This document shows positions 8,416 through 16,124 of a stretch of DNA of 35,474 nucleotides, one piece after another; position 1 is the stretch's first letter, and each line of letters starts with the position of its first letter. Position numbers and translations under genes: made by a program. The notes beneath the pieces were generated by a model. It ran no database searches. It saw nothing but the letters and a program-made list of their open reading frames with translations, and was not told the DNA's origin. The stretch comes from a virus, in the IMG/VR virus record IMGVR_UViG_3300047300_000471, positions 1 to 35,474 of that record. One strand, written 5' to 3'.

Positions 8416-10211
8416 TGGACCCCCGCGAAGAACTAGCAGCACTGCGCCGATTGGCCGAGCTCGAGAGCAAGGCTCGCGGCGGCATGCCTGAGAAGGTTGA
8501 CTGGGAGCTTGAGCTCCGAAAGCAGGACGCCAAGGAAATGGGCCCCGGCGAGCGCTTCTTTGCCTCCATGGGCCAGCCCGTGGCGGACATTGTTCGCTCG
8601 GCCAAGCGCATCGGCAACATGGTGGGCATCGGTGACTACACCGAAGAAAGAGCCAAGCGCGACAAAGAGCTTGAGGCCCCCATCACTGACACAACTGCCG
8701 GCAAAGCAGGCCGCATTGTCGGCGACATTGCTCTGACGGCGGCTCCTGTGGTCAAAGGCACACAGATGGCCGCTCAAGGCTTGCGTCAGGCATCACGCCT
8801 GCTACCCAAGGCCACGACTGCGATCAACGCTGCAGCGCCCTACGTGGGGGCTGCGGGAGTTGGCAGCGCGACCACAGCCCTGCTGACGCCCGAGGACATG
8901 GCCAAAGGCGCCAAAGAGGGCGCAATTTACGGCGCTGGTGGCGAGGCTTTGGGTCGGGTGGCATCTACTGCCTACCAAGGCGGAAAAGCGCTCCTAGAGC
9001 CTTTGTGGCAGTCGGGCCGCGAACGGGTGCTCAAGCGCACCATTGATCGCTTTGCGCAAGACCCTAATGCGGTGCGCGCTGCCGCGGCCAATCCTGAAGT
9101 GTTTGTGCCTGGTGCAACGCCTACGCTTGCGCAAGCCTCCATGGACCCCGGCGTTGCTCAGCTCGAGCGCGGCGCAATGAGTGTGTCGCCTGACGTGGCC
9201 AACATGGTGGCAGACGCTACTGGCCGCCGCGTGAGCGCCTACAAGACCGCTTTGGACGATTTGGCAGGCAATGACGGCAGGCAGGAGTTTTTCACTGCCG
9301 CCCGCGACCGAGCAGCCGACGAGCTCTATGGCCAAGCCCGTGCTGGTGGCTTGCAGATGACGCGTCAGGCAAACAAGATCATGCAAGACCTGATGAAGCG
9401 CCCATCGATTCAGCAGGCTATGGGTGACGCCCGTCAATTGGCCCTTGAGAAGGGCATCAAGATCGACAACCCAGCCGGCAGCGTCGAAGGTCTGCAATTC
9501 GTCAAGAAGGCGCTTGACGACCGTATCTCGGCAGCCAAGACCGCCGGCAACAGCGAGCTGGCCAGCGCGCTGAGGGACACGCAGGAAAAGCTCTTGGGCT
9601 ACTTGGACATTGCCGCACCCGCTCATGGCGAGGCTCGTCGCACGTTTGCTGCCATGTCTCAGCCTGTGAACCAAATGGCGGTTGGCCAGAAGCTGCGCGA
9701 CACCATGTTCCCGCCGCTGTCAGATTGGAACCCCAACATGATCCGCACGCGGGCTGATGCCTACGCGCAGGCCTTGCGTGATCCCAAGATGGCATCACGC
9801 GCCACAGGCATCAACACCACGCTTGAGGAAGTGCTTGATCCTAGCCAGCTGCAGACTGTCCAAGGCATTGCCAAAGACGTTGCACGGGCAAACACAGCCG
9901 GCGACCTGGCCAAAGTGCCTGGCTCGCCCACAGCTCAATACATGGCCGCGCAGAACGTGATCGGCCAGATTCTTGGACCACTTGGCTTGCCGCAATCGAT
10001 GCTGCAATCGCAGGCATCTAAAATCGCCAGTGGAATTATGGGATGGGCGTACAAAATCCCCGAAAGGGAGTTGCAGCAGATGTTGGGCCAGGCGTTGACC
10101 GACCCAGCTGTGGCAAGTCGAATTTTGGCCGCCAAAGACCCCAAAACAGTTGCAGAAATTTTGCGCCCATACGTGTCAGTTCCCGCTGGCGTGGTGTACG
10201 CAGACCAGTAA
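8415..10211 (+). CDS. Putative internal virion / DNA ejection protein, 598 aa
   Basis: Helical protein with a charged N-terminal region (residues 1-90) followed by a Gly/Ala-rich, weakly hydrophobic stretch at about 97-185 (AGRIVGDIALTAAPVV, AAPYVGAAGVGSATTALL), the kind of segment that could enter a membrane during DNA ejection. The remainder is helical. A similar membrane-active Gly/Ala block is common in ejection proteins. Its start overlaps the preceding stop by one base. No lytic transglycosylase motif is visible. The role is inferred from place and composition. Confidence 0.65.
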   Translation: MDPREELAALRRLAELESKARGGMPEKVDWELELRKQDAKEMGPGERFFASMGQPVADIVRSAKRIGNMVGIGDYTEERAKRDKELEAPITDTTAGKAGRIVGDIALTAAPVVKGTQMAAQGLRQASRLLPKATTAINAAAPYVGAAGVGSATTALLTPEDMAKGAKEGAIYGAGGEALGRVASTAYQGGKALLEPLWQSGRERVLKRTIDRFAQDPNAVRAAAANPEVFVPGATPTLAQASMDPGVAQLERGAMSVSPDVANMVADATGRRVSAYKTALDDLAGNDGRQEFFTAARDRAADELYGQARAGGLQMTRQANKIMQDLMKRPSIQQAMGDARQLALEKGIKIDNPAGSVEGLQFVKKALDDRISAAKTAGNSELASALRDTQEKLLGYLDIAAPAHGEARRTFAAMSQPVNQMAVGQKLRDTMFPPLSDWNPNMIRTRADAYAQALRDPKMASRATGINTTLEEVLDPSQLQTVQGIAKDVARANTAGDLAKVPGSPTAQYMAAQNVIGQILGPLGLPQSMLQSQASKIASGIMGWAYKIPERELQQMLGQALTDPAVASRILAAKDPKTVAEILRPYVSVPAGVVYADQ

Positions 10212-10223
10212 GGAGAAGAAAAC

Positions 10224-12986
10224 ATGCCACGCAACGCATCAGGCGTCTACACGCTACCTGCCGGAAACCCGGTCGAACCCGGCACAACGATTGATTCAGC
10301 GTGGGCAAATGACACGCTGGAGGACTTGGCCAACGAGATCACCAACTCGCTCTCGCGCACGGGCGCGGGCGGTATGTTGGCCCCTTTCCGTATTGCTGAC
10401 GGCACGATCACCGGCCCTGGCCTGTCGTTTTTGAACGAAACCAACACCGGCCTGTATCGCTCTGGCGCTGGCTCGGCATGGATGTCGGTGCTCGGCGTCA
10501 ACGTGGCCCAGTTCTCGACGGTTGGTTTGACGATTCCCTTTGGCAAGGCACTGACTGCGCAGGGTAACGCCTCAGTCGCTGGCACGTTGGCAGTGACTGG
10601 CGCGGTCACCTTGTCCTCTACTTTGGCCGTGACTGGTGCGATCACCGCAACGGGTGGCGTTTTGGGCAACGTCACTGCGGCCTCTGGCACATCGACGTTC
10701 AACAACGTCACGATCAACGGCAATTTGGACATGGACGCCGGCAGCTCGGGCACCATCACCAACCTGCCCAACCCCACAAACAGCGGCGACGCGGCCAACA
10801 AGGGCTACGTTGACGCGCAGGTAGCCACTCGCTTGGCGTTGACCGGCGGCACGCTGACCGGTGCGCTGGCCATGTCCAACAACAAGGTCACCGGCTTGGC
10901 AACGCCAACGGCTGACCAGGACGCGGCCACAAAAGCCTACGTTGACAGCGTGGCCCAAGGCATCGACGCAAAGGCCTCCTGCCGTGCCGCCACAACGGCC
11001 AACATCACCTTGAGCGGCAACCAGACGATCGACGGCGTGGCCGTGATCGCTGGCGATCGCGTGCTGGTCAAGAACCAGTCTAGCGCTGCTGAGAACGGCA
11101 TCTACGTTGCAGCCGTGAGCACCTGGTCGCGTGCGTCTGACGCCAACACCTGGGACGAGCTTGTCGCTGCCTTCACATTCATCGAGAACGGCACAGAGAA
11201 CGGCAACAACGGTTTCATTTGCACGATCGCACCAGGTGGGACTTTAGGCACCACACCTGTGACCTGGGCGCAGTTCTCGGGCGCTGGCCAGATCATCGCC
11301 GGCCAGGGCCTCAGCAAGACTGGTAACACCATCCAGGTGAACACAGCATCAAGCGCACGCATCGTTGTTGGCGCCGACGAGATTGACCTGGCCACGACTG
11401 GCGTGGTGGCTGGCACATACAAGTCAGTGACCGTGGATCAGTGGGGCCGCATCACTGGCGGCACAAACCCAACGACGTTGGCTGGCTTTGGCATTGGCGA
11501 CGCGTACACACAAGCGCAAGTTGACGCCTTGGTTGGCGCCAAGTTGTCCCTGACCGGCGGCACGATGTCAGGCGCGATTGCGATGGGCACCAACAAGATC
11601 ACCGGCATGGGTGATCCCACAAATCCACAAGACGCGGCCACCAAGAACTACATCGACACAATTTTTGGCTCGACCGCTACGGCTGCCGCGTCGGCAGCTA
11701 TTGCAACAACTCAAGCTGGGATTGCGACCACGCAGGCAGGTATTGCTACTACGCAGGCCGGCATTGCTACAACGCAGGCAACTAATGCCGCGGCCTCTTT
11801 TACAGCATTTGACAATCAGTACTTGGGCAGCAAAGCCTCAGACCCATCGACCAACAACACTGGCGGCGCGTTGGTGGAGGGCAATCTGTATTGGAACAGC
11901 ACGGCCAACGAAATGCGCGTCTATGACGGCGCTGCGTGGGTCGCCGCGTACTTGCCCGCAGCTGGCTACCTGGCTCTGACTGGTGGCACGTTGACCGGCA
12001 ACTTGGGATTCAACGGCACGGCCTTGCGCATCACTGGCGACTTCAGCAATGCGACGCAAGCAAGTCGTCTGTTGTTCCAGTCCAGCACTACGAATGGCGC
12101 AACCAGCGTTGGCGTAATCCCCAACGGCACAAGCACAATTTCTCGCTTCTGGTCTTACAACAACGCGGACCCAACAAACGCATCGTTCATTAACTTTGGC
12201 TTGGTCACAGACGAGGCAAGGTTCTGGTCTGGCGCCAACGGCAGCGGAACAACCTATCCGGTAACGTTCTTTGTTGGCGCATCCGAGCGCGGACGCATTG
12301 CAACTACCGGCAACTGGCTGATCGGCAGCTCTACTGACAACGCGACAGACAAGCTCCAAGTGACTGGCAGCATGTCCTTGAGCAGCGCGCTGCGCGTTGG
12401 TGCATTGCCTTCTGCTGGCACGTCTGGCCAGGTGCTCACGTCCGCTGGTGCTGGTGCTGCGCCTACTTGGGCTACGCCCGGTGGCGGTTCGTGGGTATTC
12501 CTGTCAAGTGCATCTGCGTACTACTCGTCGTACGTCGATTTCACCGGCTTTGTTACTTCTACGTATGACACGTACGCGGTTATTTTGACGGCGTTTGATG
12601 TCAATGGCGGCAGCTCTGGCGCGTTTCAATTTTATATTGGCGGCACGCTTCAAACCTCAGGTTATTCGACAGCCGGTTTTTACGCAGACGCCAGTGGAAA
12701 CATCTATGGACGTGGCCCAGATTCAGCACACGTTCGTATTACAAACGCAGCCAATCAAAAGCAGTTTGGAATTGTTTACATCAACTCAAACCAATTTAAC
12801 TCTTTGTCAGGAACCATGACACCCGTGGTTTTTTCTCAGTTGGGAGGCAATGGTTCATACACAACCTATTTCAACACATGCGGAAGCATAAACAACACAG
12901 GTGCAGTTACCGGTATTCGTTTTCTAAATCAAGGCGGGGGAAGTATTAATGGTCGCTTTGATCTGTATGGCATCAAACGCAGTTAA
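10224..12986 (+). CDS. Tail fibre protein, 920 aa
   Basis: Receptor-binding fibre. The N-terminus (PRNASGVYTLP, then GTTIDSAWANDTLEDLA) is the tail-attachment type seen on many phage fibres. The shaft carries repeats of the form LTGGT(L/M)-x-G-x-(L/I)-x-M-x-x-NK(V/I)TG followed by (Q)DAA(T/N)K-x-Y(V/I)D, at about residues 183-200, 206-240 and 443-475, with a shorter LTGGTLTG copy near 590. A tandem of AGIATTQ units lies at about 493-518. The C-terminal 170 residues (from about 750) are Gly/Ser/Tyr-rich beta sequence and are the likely host-contact domain; base composition there is more AT-rich than in the shaft, which fits exchange of fibre tips. GGAGAAG precedes the ATG. Confidence 0.9.
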   Translation: MPRNASGVYTLPAGNPVEPGTTIDSAWANDTLEDLANEITNSLSRTGAGGMLAPFRIADGTITGPGLSFLNETNTGLYRSGAGSAWMSVLGVNVAQFSTVGLTIPFGKALTAQGNASVAGTLAVTGAVTLSSTLAVTGAITATGGVLGNVTAASGTSTFNNVTINGNLDMDAGSSGTITNLPNPTNSGDAANKGYVDAQVATRLALTGGTLTGALAMSNNKVTGLATPTADQDAATKAYVDSVAQGIDAKASCRAATTANITLSGNQTIDGVAVIAGDRVLVKNQSSAAENGIYVAAVSTWSRASDANTWDELVAAFTFIENGTENGNNGFICTIAPGGTLGTTPVTWAQFSGAGQIIAGQGLSKTGNTIQVNTASSARIVVGADEIDLATTGVVAGTYKSVTVDQWGRITGGTNPTTLAGFGIGDAYTQAQVDALVGAKLSLTGGTMSGAIAMGTNKITGMGDPTNPQDAATKNYIDTIFGSTATAAASAAIATTQAGIATTQAGIATTQAGIATTQATNAAASFTAFDNQYLGSKASDPSTNNTGGALVEGNLYWNSTANEMRVYDGAAWVAAYLPAAGYLALTGGTLTGNLGFNGTALRITGDFSNATQASRLLFQSSTTNGATSVGVIPNGTSTISRFWSYNNADPTNASFINFGLVTDEARFWSGANGSGTTYPVTFFVGASERGRIATTGNWLIGSSTDNATDKLQVTGSMSLSSALRVGALPSAGTSGQVLTSAGAGAAPTWATPGGGSWVFLSSASAYYSSYVDFTGFVTSTYDTYAVILTAFDVNGGSSGAFQFYIGGTLQTSGYSTAGFYADASGNIYGRGPDSAHVRITNAANQKQFGIVYINSNQFNSLSGTMTPVVFSQLGGNGSYTTYFNTCGSINNTGAVTGIRFLNQGGGSINGRFDLYGIKRS
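11700..11777 (+). repeat. 21-bp tandem repeat in the fibre gene (AGIATTQ units)
   Basis: About four in-frame copies of a 21-base unit coding Ala-Gly-Ile-Ala-Thr-Thr-Gln (the first copy lacks the Gly). The copies differ at several third positions, so they are not a recent exact expansion. Copy number change would alter the fibre length in steps of seven residues without breaking the frame. Confidence 0.85.
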
Positions 12987-12995
12987 GGAAAAAAC

Positions 12996-13253
12996 ATGAC
13001 ACGTACAGCAATGGTTAACGGTGAGGTAGTCAACCTCACGGCTGAAGAAGAAGCGGCATTTGACGCTGAGGAAGCTGCTTGGGCCGCCAAGCAAGCCGAG
13101 CTTGCAAAGACGCAATACCAACGCGACCGAGCCGCAGAGTACCCGCCGATCACCGACTACATCGACGGCATCGTCAAGGGCGATCAAGCGCAGGTGCAGG
13201 CATACATTAATGCTTGTTTAGCTGTGAAAGCGAAGTACCCTAAACCGGAGTGA
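12996..13253 (+). CDS. Fibre-associated / XkdW-like small protein, 85 aa
   Basis: Acidic, Ala/Glu-rich helix (residues 13-40) followed by the segment 'RAAEYPPITDYIDGIVKG' and a C-terminal helix. The Tyr-Pro-Pro-x-x-Asp-x-x-Asp pattern is common in small proteins encoded just after phage fibre genes (XkdW-like and tail-assembly accessory families). AAGGA precedes the ATG. It may help fibre assembly; this is by position and motif only. Confidence 0.65.
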   Translation: MTRTAMVNGEVVNLTAEEEAAFDAEEAAWAAKQAELAKTQYQRDRAAEYPPITDYIDGIVKGDQAQVQAYINACLAVKAKYPKPE

Positions 13254-13256
13254 TCC

Positions 13257-13580
13257 ATGCCGATCGCCTACACCTGGCAGTTCGATTCGCTTGATGTGTT
13301 CCCGACGTATCAAACAGTGACTGACGCAGTGGAGAGCATGCACTGGCGGCTAACGGCTAATGACGGCCTTGGCCATCAGGCGCAGGCTTACGGTGAACAG
13401 AAAACAGGCCCGATCGACGTCAACGACTTCATCCCGTATGACGACTTGACGTTGGCAGATGTACAGGGCTGGTGCGAGACGCAGATGGGCAGTGAGGTTG
13501 ATGTTGTGAAGGCCGCGCTCGTTGGCCAGATCAACGAGCAGATTGACCCAACCGTGCTGTCATTAGCACCGCCCTGGTGA
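13257..13580 (+). CDS. DUF7936-like fibre-region protein, 107 aa
   Basis: Beta-rich N-terminus (IAYTWQFDSLDVF) that turns to a helical C-terminal half with 'FIPYDDLTLADVQGWCE' and 'INEQIDP'. This is the layout I know from DUF7936-type proteins in tail regions of aquatic and proteobacterial phages; the family name is from memory and should be checked. GGAG lies 5-6 bases before the ATG, and the gene begins 3 bases after the previous stop. Biochemical role unknown. Confidence 0.6.
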   Translation: MPIAYTWQFDSLDVFPTYQTVTDAVESMHWRLTANDGLGHQAQAYGEQKTGPIDVNDFIPYDDLTLADVQGWCETQMGSEVDVVKAALVGQINEQIDPTVLSLAPPW

Positions 13581-13589
13581 TGCGATAAT
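13581..13589 (+). promoter_or_regulatory. Candidate extended -10 promoter before the lysis genes
   Basis: TGCGATAAT gives an extended -10 (TG-N-GATAAT, with GATAAT at 13584-13589). No convincing -35 is seen at 16-18 bases upstream. A similar AT-rich word, GCATAATCGC followed by CACAA, occurs before the capsid gene at 34981. It could drive the 55-residue gene and the lysis cassette. Confidence 0.4.
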
Positions 13590-13637
13590 CACGCCACAAC
13601 AACATTTCATCAACCCACGACACCACAGGAGATTCAA

Positions 13638-13805
13638 ATGGAAATCACATTGCAACTTGAGCTGAACGAAGTCAACGCGGTACTGGATGCGATCGGGCAA
13701 CTGCCTACTAGCACCAACACATGGCCCATCGCGGCCAAGATTCGCGCACAAGCAAAGGCTCAGCTCCCGCACGAAGATTCGCCAGAAGCAAGCACAACTG
13801 ACTGA
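13638..13805 (+). CDS. Small conserved phage protein, 55 aa
   Basis: ATG at 13638 with AGGAG 7 bases upstream. The protein begins MEITLQLELNEVNAVLDAIG, then QLPTSTNTWPIAAKIRAQA: one short strand and two helices. Small proteins with this start and an LPT(x)nWP-x-x-x-KI pattern are frequent before phage lysis genes, but I know no function. It ends 17 bases before the holin gene. Confidence 0.7.
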   Translation: MEITLQLELNEVNAVLDAIGQLPTSTNTWPIAAKIRAQAKAQLPHEDSPEASTTD

Positions 13806-13822
13806 AGCAAGGATGTAGAAAC

Positions 13823-14020
13823 ATGAGCACGGCCAACCACACAGCAGAGACAGGCGCGACGATCATTGCCAAGGCAGGGCCACCTGCCACCGTATCGCTC
13901 GCCACTCTGGCTGGCTATCAAGTCAGCGAAATTCTGCTGTGGGCCACGCTCATCTACACGGTGCTGATGATCGGCCACAAGGTGTGGCAAATCTACAAGG
14001 ACGTGACTCGAGATGAATAA
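13823..14020 (+). CDS. Holin, 65 aa, one clear membrane segment
   Basis: Short protein with a polar N-terminus, a hydrophobic stretch at about residues 34-52 (SEILLWATLIYTVLMIG) and a charged C-terminus (KVWQIYKDVTRDE). A weaker apolar stretch at 21-31 might be a second pass. Together with the endolysin gene that overlaps its 3' end by 8 bases and spanins that follow, this fits a holin that times lysis by permeabilising the inner membrane. With a signal-anchor endolysin it may act as a pinholin that only collapses the membrane potential. Confidence 0.75.
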   Translation: MSTANHTAETGATIIAKAGPPATVSLATLAGYQVSEILLWATLIYTVLMIGHKVWQIYKDVTRDE

Positions 14021-14483
14021 CCGAATCGCCCTCGCCAGCATCACGCTGTCGGCGGCGGCACTGATCAGCCTGGTGGTCAGCGAGGGATACACAGATCAAG
14101 CCGTGATCCCCGTACCAGGCGACAAGCCCACCATCGGGTTTGGCACAACTGACGGCGTGAAGATGGGCGACAAGATCGACCCAGTGACCGCGGTCAAGCG
14201 AGCTTACAAGGACATCCAACAATTCGAAGGCGCTGTGCGCCAGTGCGTGAAGGTTCCCCTCACGCAAGCCGAATACGACGCCTGGGTCGAGTTCACCTAT
14301 AACGTGGGCGCGCAGGCGTTCTGCAATTCCACAGCCGTCAAGAAGCTTAACGCGGGCGACTATGTGGCCGCGTGTGAGCAGATGAAGCGATGGGTCTATG
14401 TCGGTGGCCAATTCAATCAAGGACTGGCCAACCGGCGCGAGCGGGAGTACCGAAAATGTATGTCAGAGCAGCTGCCGCGCTAG
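14013..14483 (+). CDS. Endolysin, GH24 lysozyme with N-terminal signal-anchor (SAR type), 156 aa
   Basis: Muramidase that cuts the glycan strands of peptidoglycan. Residues 5-22 (IALASITLSAAALISLVV) are a weakly hydrophobic Ala/Ser-rich helix, as in signal-anchor-release endolysins, so it can reach the periplasm through Sec and be held at the membrane until depolarisation. The catalytic Glu is E24 in SEGY; D37 and T40 lie in PGDKPTIGFGTT, the GH24 active-site strand region. Later, 'AYNVG'-like 'FTYNVGAQAFCNST' (about residues 93-106) is also typical. Two to three Cys may form periplasmic disulfides. The ATG overlaps the holin stop. Confidence 0.9.
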   Translation: MNNRIALASITLSAAALISLVVSEGYTDQAVIPVPGDKPTIGFGTTDGVKMGDKIDPVTAVKRAYKDIQQFEGAVRQCVKVPLTQAEYDAWVEFTYNVGAQAFCNSTAVKKLNAGDYVAACEQMKRWVYVGGQFNQGLANRREREYRKCMSEQLPR

Positions 14484-14908
14484 TCCTGATCGTCTTCTTT
14501 GCCGGCACACATTGGAAGGCCTATGTGTCGGGCAAGCAGGCCGTGCAAGCCCAGATGGCGCAGGCAGCCCTCAAGGCAGAGCAGGCCTACAGGGCCAAGG
14601 AGCAGGCGCTGATCGCGTCCAAACAACAAGTCGAGGTCAAGTATGCAGAAGACAAACGCAAAGCGGCTGTGGCCGTTTCTAGTGCTCGCGCTGAGCTTGG
14701 GCGGCTGCGCGACGAGCTCTACGCCATTGGTCGTGCCCCCAGTGCATGTACCGCAACCGGCGCCAGAGTTAATGCAAGAGCCCCAATTGAAGGAGAGCTA
14801 CTCGGACAGTGTGCGCAAGCTCTTACAGACATGGCGAGAAAAGCTGACGAGCTTACGGTGACTGTTGTAGGCTTGCAGCAGTACGTGAAGCAGGTGTGCC
14901 TCAAGTAA
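14456..14908 (+). CDS. Rz: Rz-like inner-membrane spanin, 150 aa
   Basis: N-terminal membrane anchor at about residues 5-19 (AAAALVLIVFFAGTHW) followed by a long Ala/Gln/Lys/Glu coiled coil to about residue 85 and a C-terminal periplasmic part with three Cys. This is the layout of the i-spanin Rz, which with Rz1 fuses inner and outer membranes in the last step of lysis. I chose ATG 14456 because GGGAG lies 9 bases upstream; upstream in-frame starts would lie deep in the lysozyme gene. It overlaps lysozyme by 28 bases and contains Rz1 in another frame. Confidence 0.85.
   Translation: MYVRAAAALVLIVFFAGTHWKAYVSGKQAVQAQMAQAALKAEQAYRAKEQALIASKQQVEVKYAEDKRKAAVAVSSARAELGRLRDELYAIGRAPSACTATGARVNARAPIEGELLGQCAQALTDMARKADELTVTVVGLQQYVKQVCLK
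14643..14861 (+). CDS. Rz1: Rz1-like outer-membrane spanin lipoprotein nested in Rz, 72 aa
   Basis: Entirely inside Rz, in a different frame. It has Lys/Arg at residues 3-8, a hydrophobic core (WPFLVLALSL) and a lipobox LGGC with Cys22, so it should be cleaved by signal peptidase II and lipidated. The mature part is Pro-rich (TPLVVPPVHVPQPAP), the standard o-spanin feature. It should bind Rz in the periplasm to complete lysis. The arrangement is of the fully embedded type, as in lambda. Strong case despite being an overlapping frame. Confidence 0.85.
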   Translation: MQKTNAKRLWPFLVLALSLGGCATSSTPLVVPPVHVPQPAPELMQEPQLKESYSDSVRKLLQTWREKLTSLR

Positions 14909-14962
14909 CTGTGCCAAAATTGTGTCACGGCATGTGCCGTTTGTGATTGCCATTGAGACCTT

Positions 14963-14989
14963 GAGCCCTGATTTTCAGGGCTCTTTTTT
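14963..14989 (+). terminator. Intrinsic terminator after the lysis cassette
   Basis: Perfect 9-bp stem (14963-14971 with 14975-14983), loop TTT, followed by six T (14984-14989). It ends late transcription before the attachment site and the oppositely oriented integrase gene. Confidence 0.9.
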
Positions 14990-14998
14990 GCCCGGTGT

Positions 14999-15045
14999 GA
15001 TTGTGATTCCGGTTGTCGTGGGTTCGAGTCCCATCAGCCACCCCA
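14999..15045 (+). other. attP core: 3' half of a tRNA-His(GTG) gene
   Basis: The 47 bases match the 3' half of a proteobacterial tRNA-His: anticodon loop TTGTGATT, anticodon 3' stem, variable loop, T arm with TTCGAGT loop, acceptor strand CAGCCAC, discriminator C and CCA at 15043-15045. The 5' half of the tRNA is absent, so it is not a functional tRNA here. Phages that integrate into tRNA genes carry exactly this 3' part so that the host gene is restored. The integrase gene lies next to it, 71 bases downstream. Confidence 0.85.
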
Positions 15046-15076
15046 GTAAATCAGTCACTTAGCGAAGCGCTCGCAA

Positions 15077-15130
15077 GTGACACAAGCCTTTTGTGTCATT
15101 TTTGTGTCACTTGTGTCAATATAGTGTCAC
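15077..15130. repeat. Cluster of TTGTGTCA motifs, probable integrase arm sites
   Basis: TTGTGTCA-type words lie at 15077-15085 (reverse), 15091-15099, 15102-15110, 15111-15119 and, weaker, 15123-15130; one more is at 14920-14928 on the other side of the tRNA-like core. Repeated short sites flanking a core are what tyrosine integrases use as arm-type binding sites. The last copies overlap the 3' end of the integrase gene. Confidence 0.6.
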
Positions 15131-16090
15131 CCGCTCGGCGGCAGCGGCCAAGTGCTCGGGTGATAAGTGGCTGTATTTTTGGACCATTTGGGGCGAGTGC
15201 CAGCCCCCCAGTTCCTGCAATACCGACAGGGGCGTGCCAGCCATGGCGTGCCAACTGGCCCAGGTATGGCGCAGGTCATGGAAGCGGAACCCTGGCACGC
15301 CGGCCTGTTTGCAGGCCGTCTCCCAGGTGTTTGCCCACACCCGAGTCATGTCGCCCCACACCCTGCCCTGACGGGGCTCGGGCATGCTGGCCAAAAGCTC
15401 CCGCGCCTGGGCGTTCAAAGGGACCACGATCCGCTCACCGGCCTTGGCTTCGTCGCCGTGGACAATGGCCACGCCGCGATCAAGGTCAACGTTCTCCCAG
15501 GTCAGGCCAAAGATATTGGCGCGGCGCAGGCCGGTCAAAAGCGCAAATCGGACGGGCATCCGATATTTAGCCGGGAGAGTGGCGATCAAAACCTCCGCTT
15601 GTTCGTGTGTCAGAAATGCGACACGACGGCGGGGCTCTTGCTCGGTGCGCAGGCTGGGGGCGCGGTCCAGCCAGTCCCACTCGCGCTCGGCAGCGCGCAG
15701 CACAGCGCGGATGAAAGCGCGGTAACGGTTGCGGGTGGCTGGTCGCACGTCTTGGGGCAGGCATTCCTCGATGCGGTCGCGGTCCAGGTCGGACAAGCGC
15801 ACGGTGCCCAGCTTGGGCAGGAAGTAGTCGATCTTGTCTTGGTCGTCACCGATCGACTTCTTGTGACCGCGCTCGAGCAGCCAGCGGTCGCAGGCCTCCT
15901 TGAATGTCTTCTTGGGTTTGATCTTGAGGACCTTGGCGTTCCAGAGGGCGGCGCGGCGCTCGTCGTACAGGCGGGCCGCTTCCTTGGGGTCGCTGGTCTT
16001 GAGGGACTCACGGATTCTCACGCCATTGATCTGCGCAATGATCCAGTAAGTCTTGTTGCGCAGCTGCGGGCCGTTTGCTTTGTTTGCCAT
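15116..16090 (-). CDS. int: Tyrosine-type site-specific integrase, 324 aa
   Basis: Catalyses integration and excision at tRNA-His. Residues 1-60 form an N-terminal arm-binding region, 61-150 a SAM-like core-binding domain, and 155-324 the catalytic domain. Catalytic residues seen: Arg189 in LLTGLRR, probable Lys215 (DEAKAGER), His271 and Arg274 in HDLRHTW, Trp297-His298 in GGWHSP, and nucleophile Tyr306 in QKYSHLS. I prefer ATG 16090, which has AGGAAA about 6 bases upstream, over the upstream ATG at 16132. The gene runs toward attP and has its own promoter and operator (16125-16153), though read-through from the leftward early operon is possible too. Confidence 0.93.
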   Translation of the reverse strand: MANKANGPQLRNKTYWIIAQINGVRIRESLKTSDPKEAARLYDERRAALWNAKVLKIKPKKTFKEACDRWLLERGHKKSIGDDQDKIDYFLPKLGTVRLSDLDRDRIEECLPQDVRPATRNRYRAFIRAVLRAAEREWDWLDRAPSLRTEQEPRRRVAFLTHEQAEVLIATLPAKYRMPVRFALLTGLRRANIFGLTWENVDLDRGVAIVHGDEAKAGERIVVPLNAQARELLASMPEPRQGRVWGDMTRVWANTWETACKQAGVPGFRFHDLRHTWASWHAMAGTPLSVLQELGGWHSPQMVQKYSHLSPEHLAAAAERVTLY

Positions 16091-16124
16091 CGTTGTTTCC
16101 TGGTTGTGAATCGTTGTTAATGAG

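Noticed and set aside
8994-9674. 226-codon minus-strand frame inside the 598-aa virion gene
   Set aside because: No domain, no start signal, lies wholly opposite a well-supported gene.
10224-12986. Diversity-generating retroelement acting on the fibre gene
   Set aside because: No reverse transcriptase gene and no template/variable repeat pair was seen.
14999-15045. Functional tRNA-His gene
   Set aside because: Only the 3' half is present; no acceptor 5' strand or D arm is found upstream, where the lysis terminator lies. It is read as attP.
15077-15130. CRISPR-like array from repeated TTGTGTCA
   Set aside because: Units are 8-9 bases with almost no spacers; better explained as integrase arm sites. 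No Cas genes other than the Cas4-like exonuclease, which belongs to the recombination set.
15167-16120. 317-codon plus-strand frame opposite the integrase gene
   Set aside because: It mirrors int exactly; the minus frame has all catalytic residues of a tyrosine recombinase, while this one has no recognisable domain or ribosome site.
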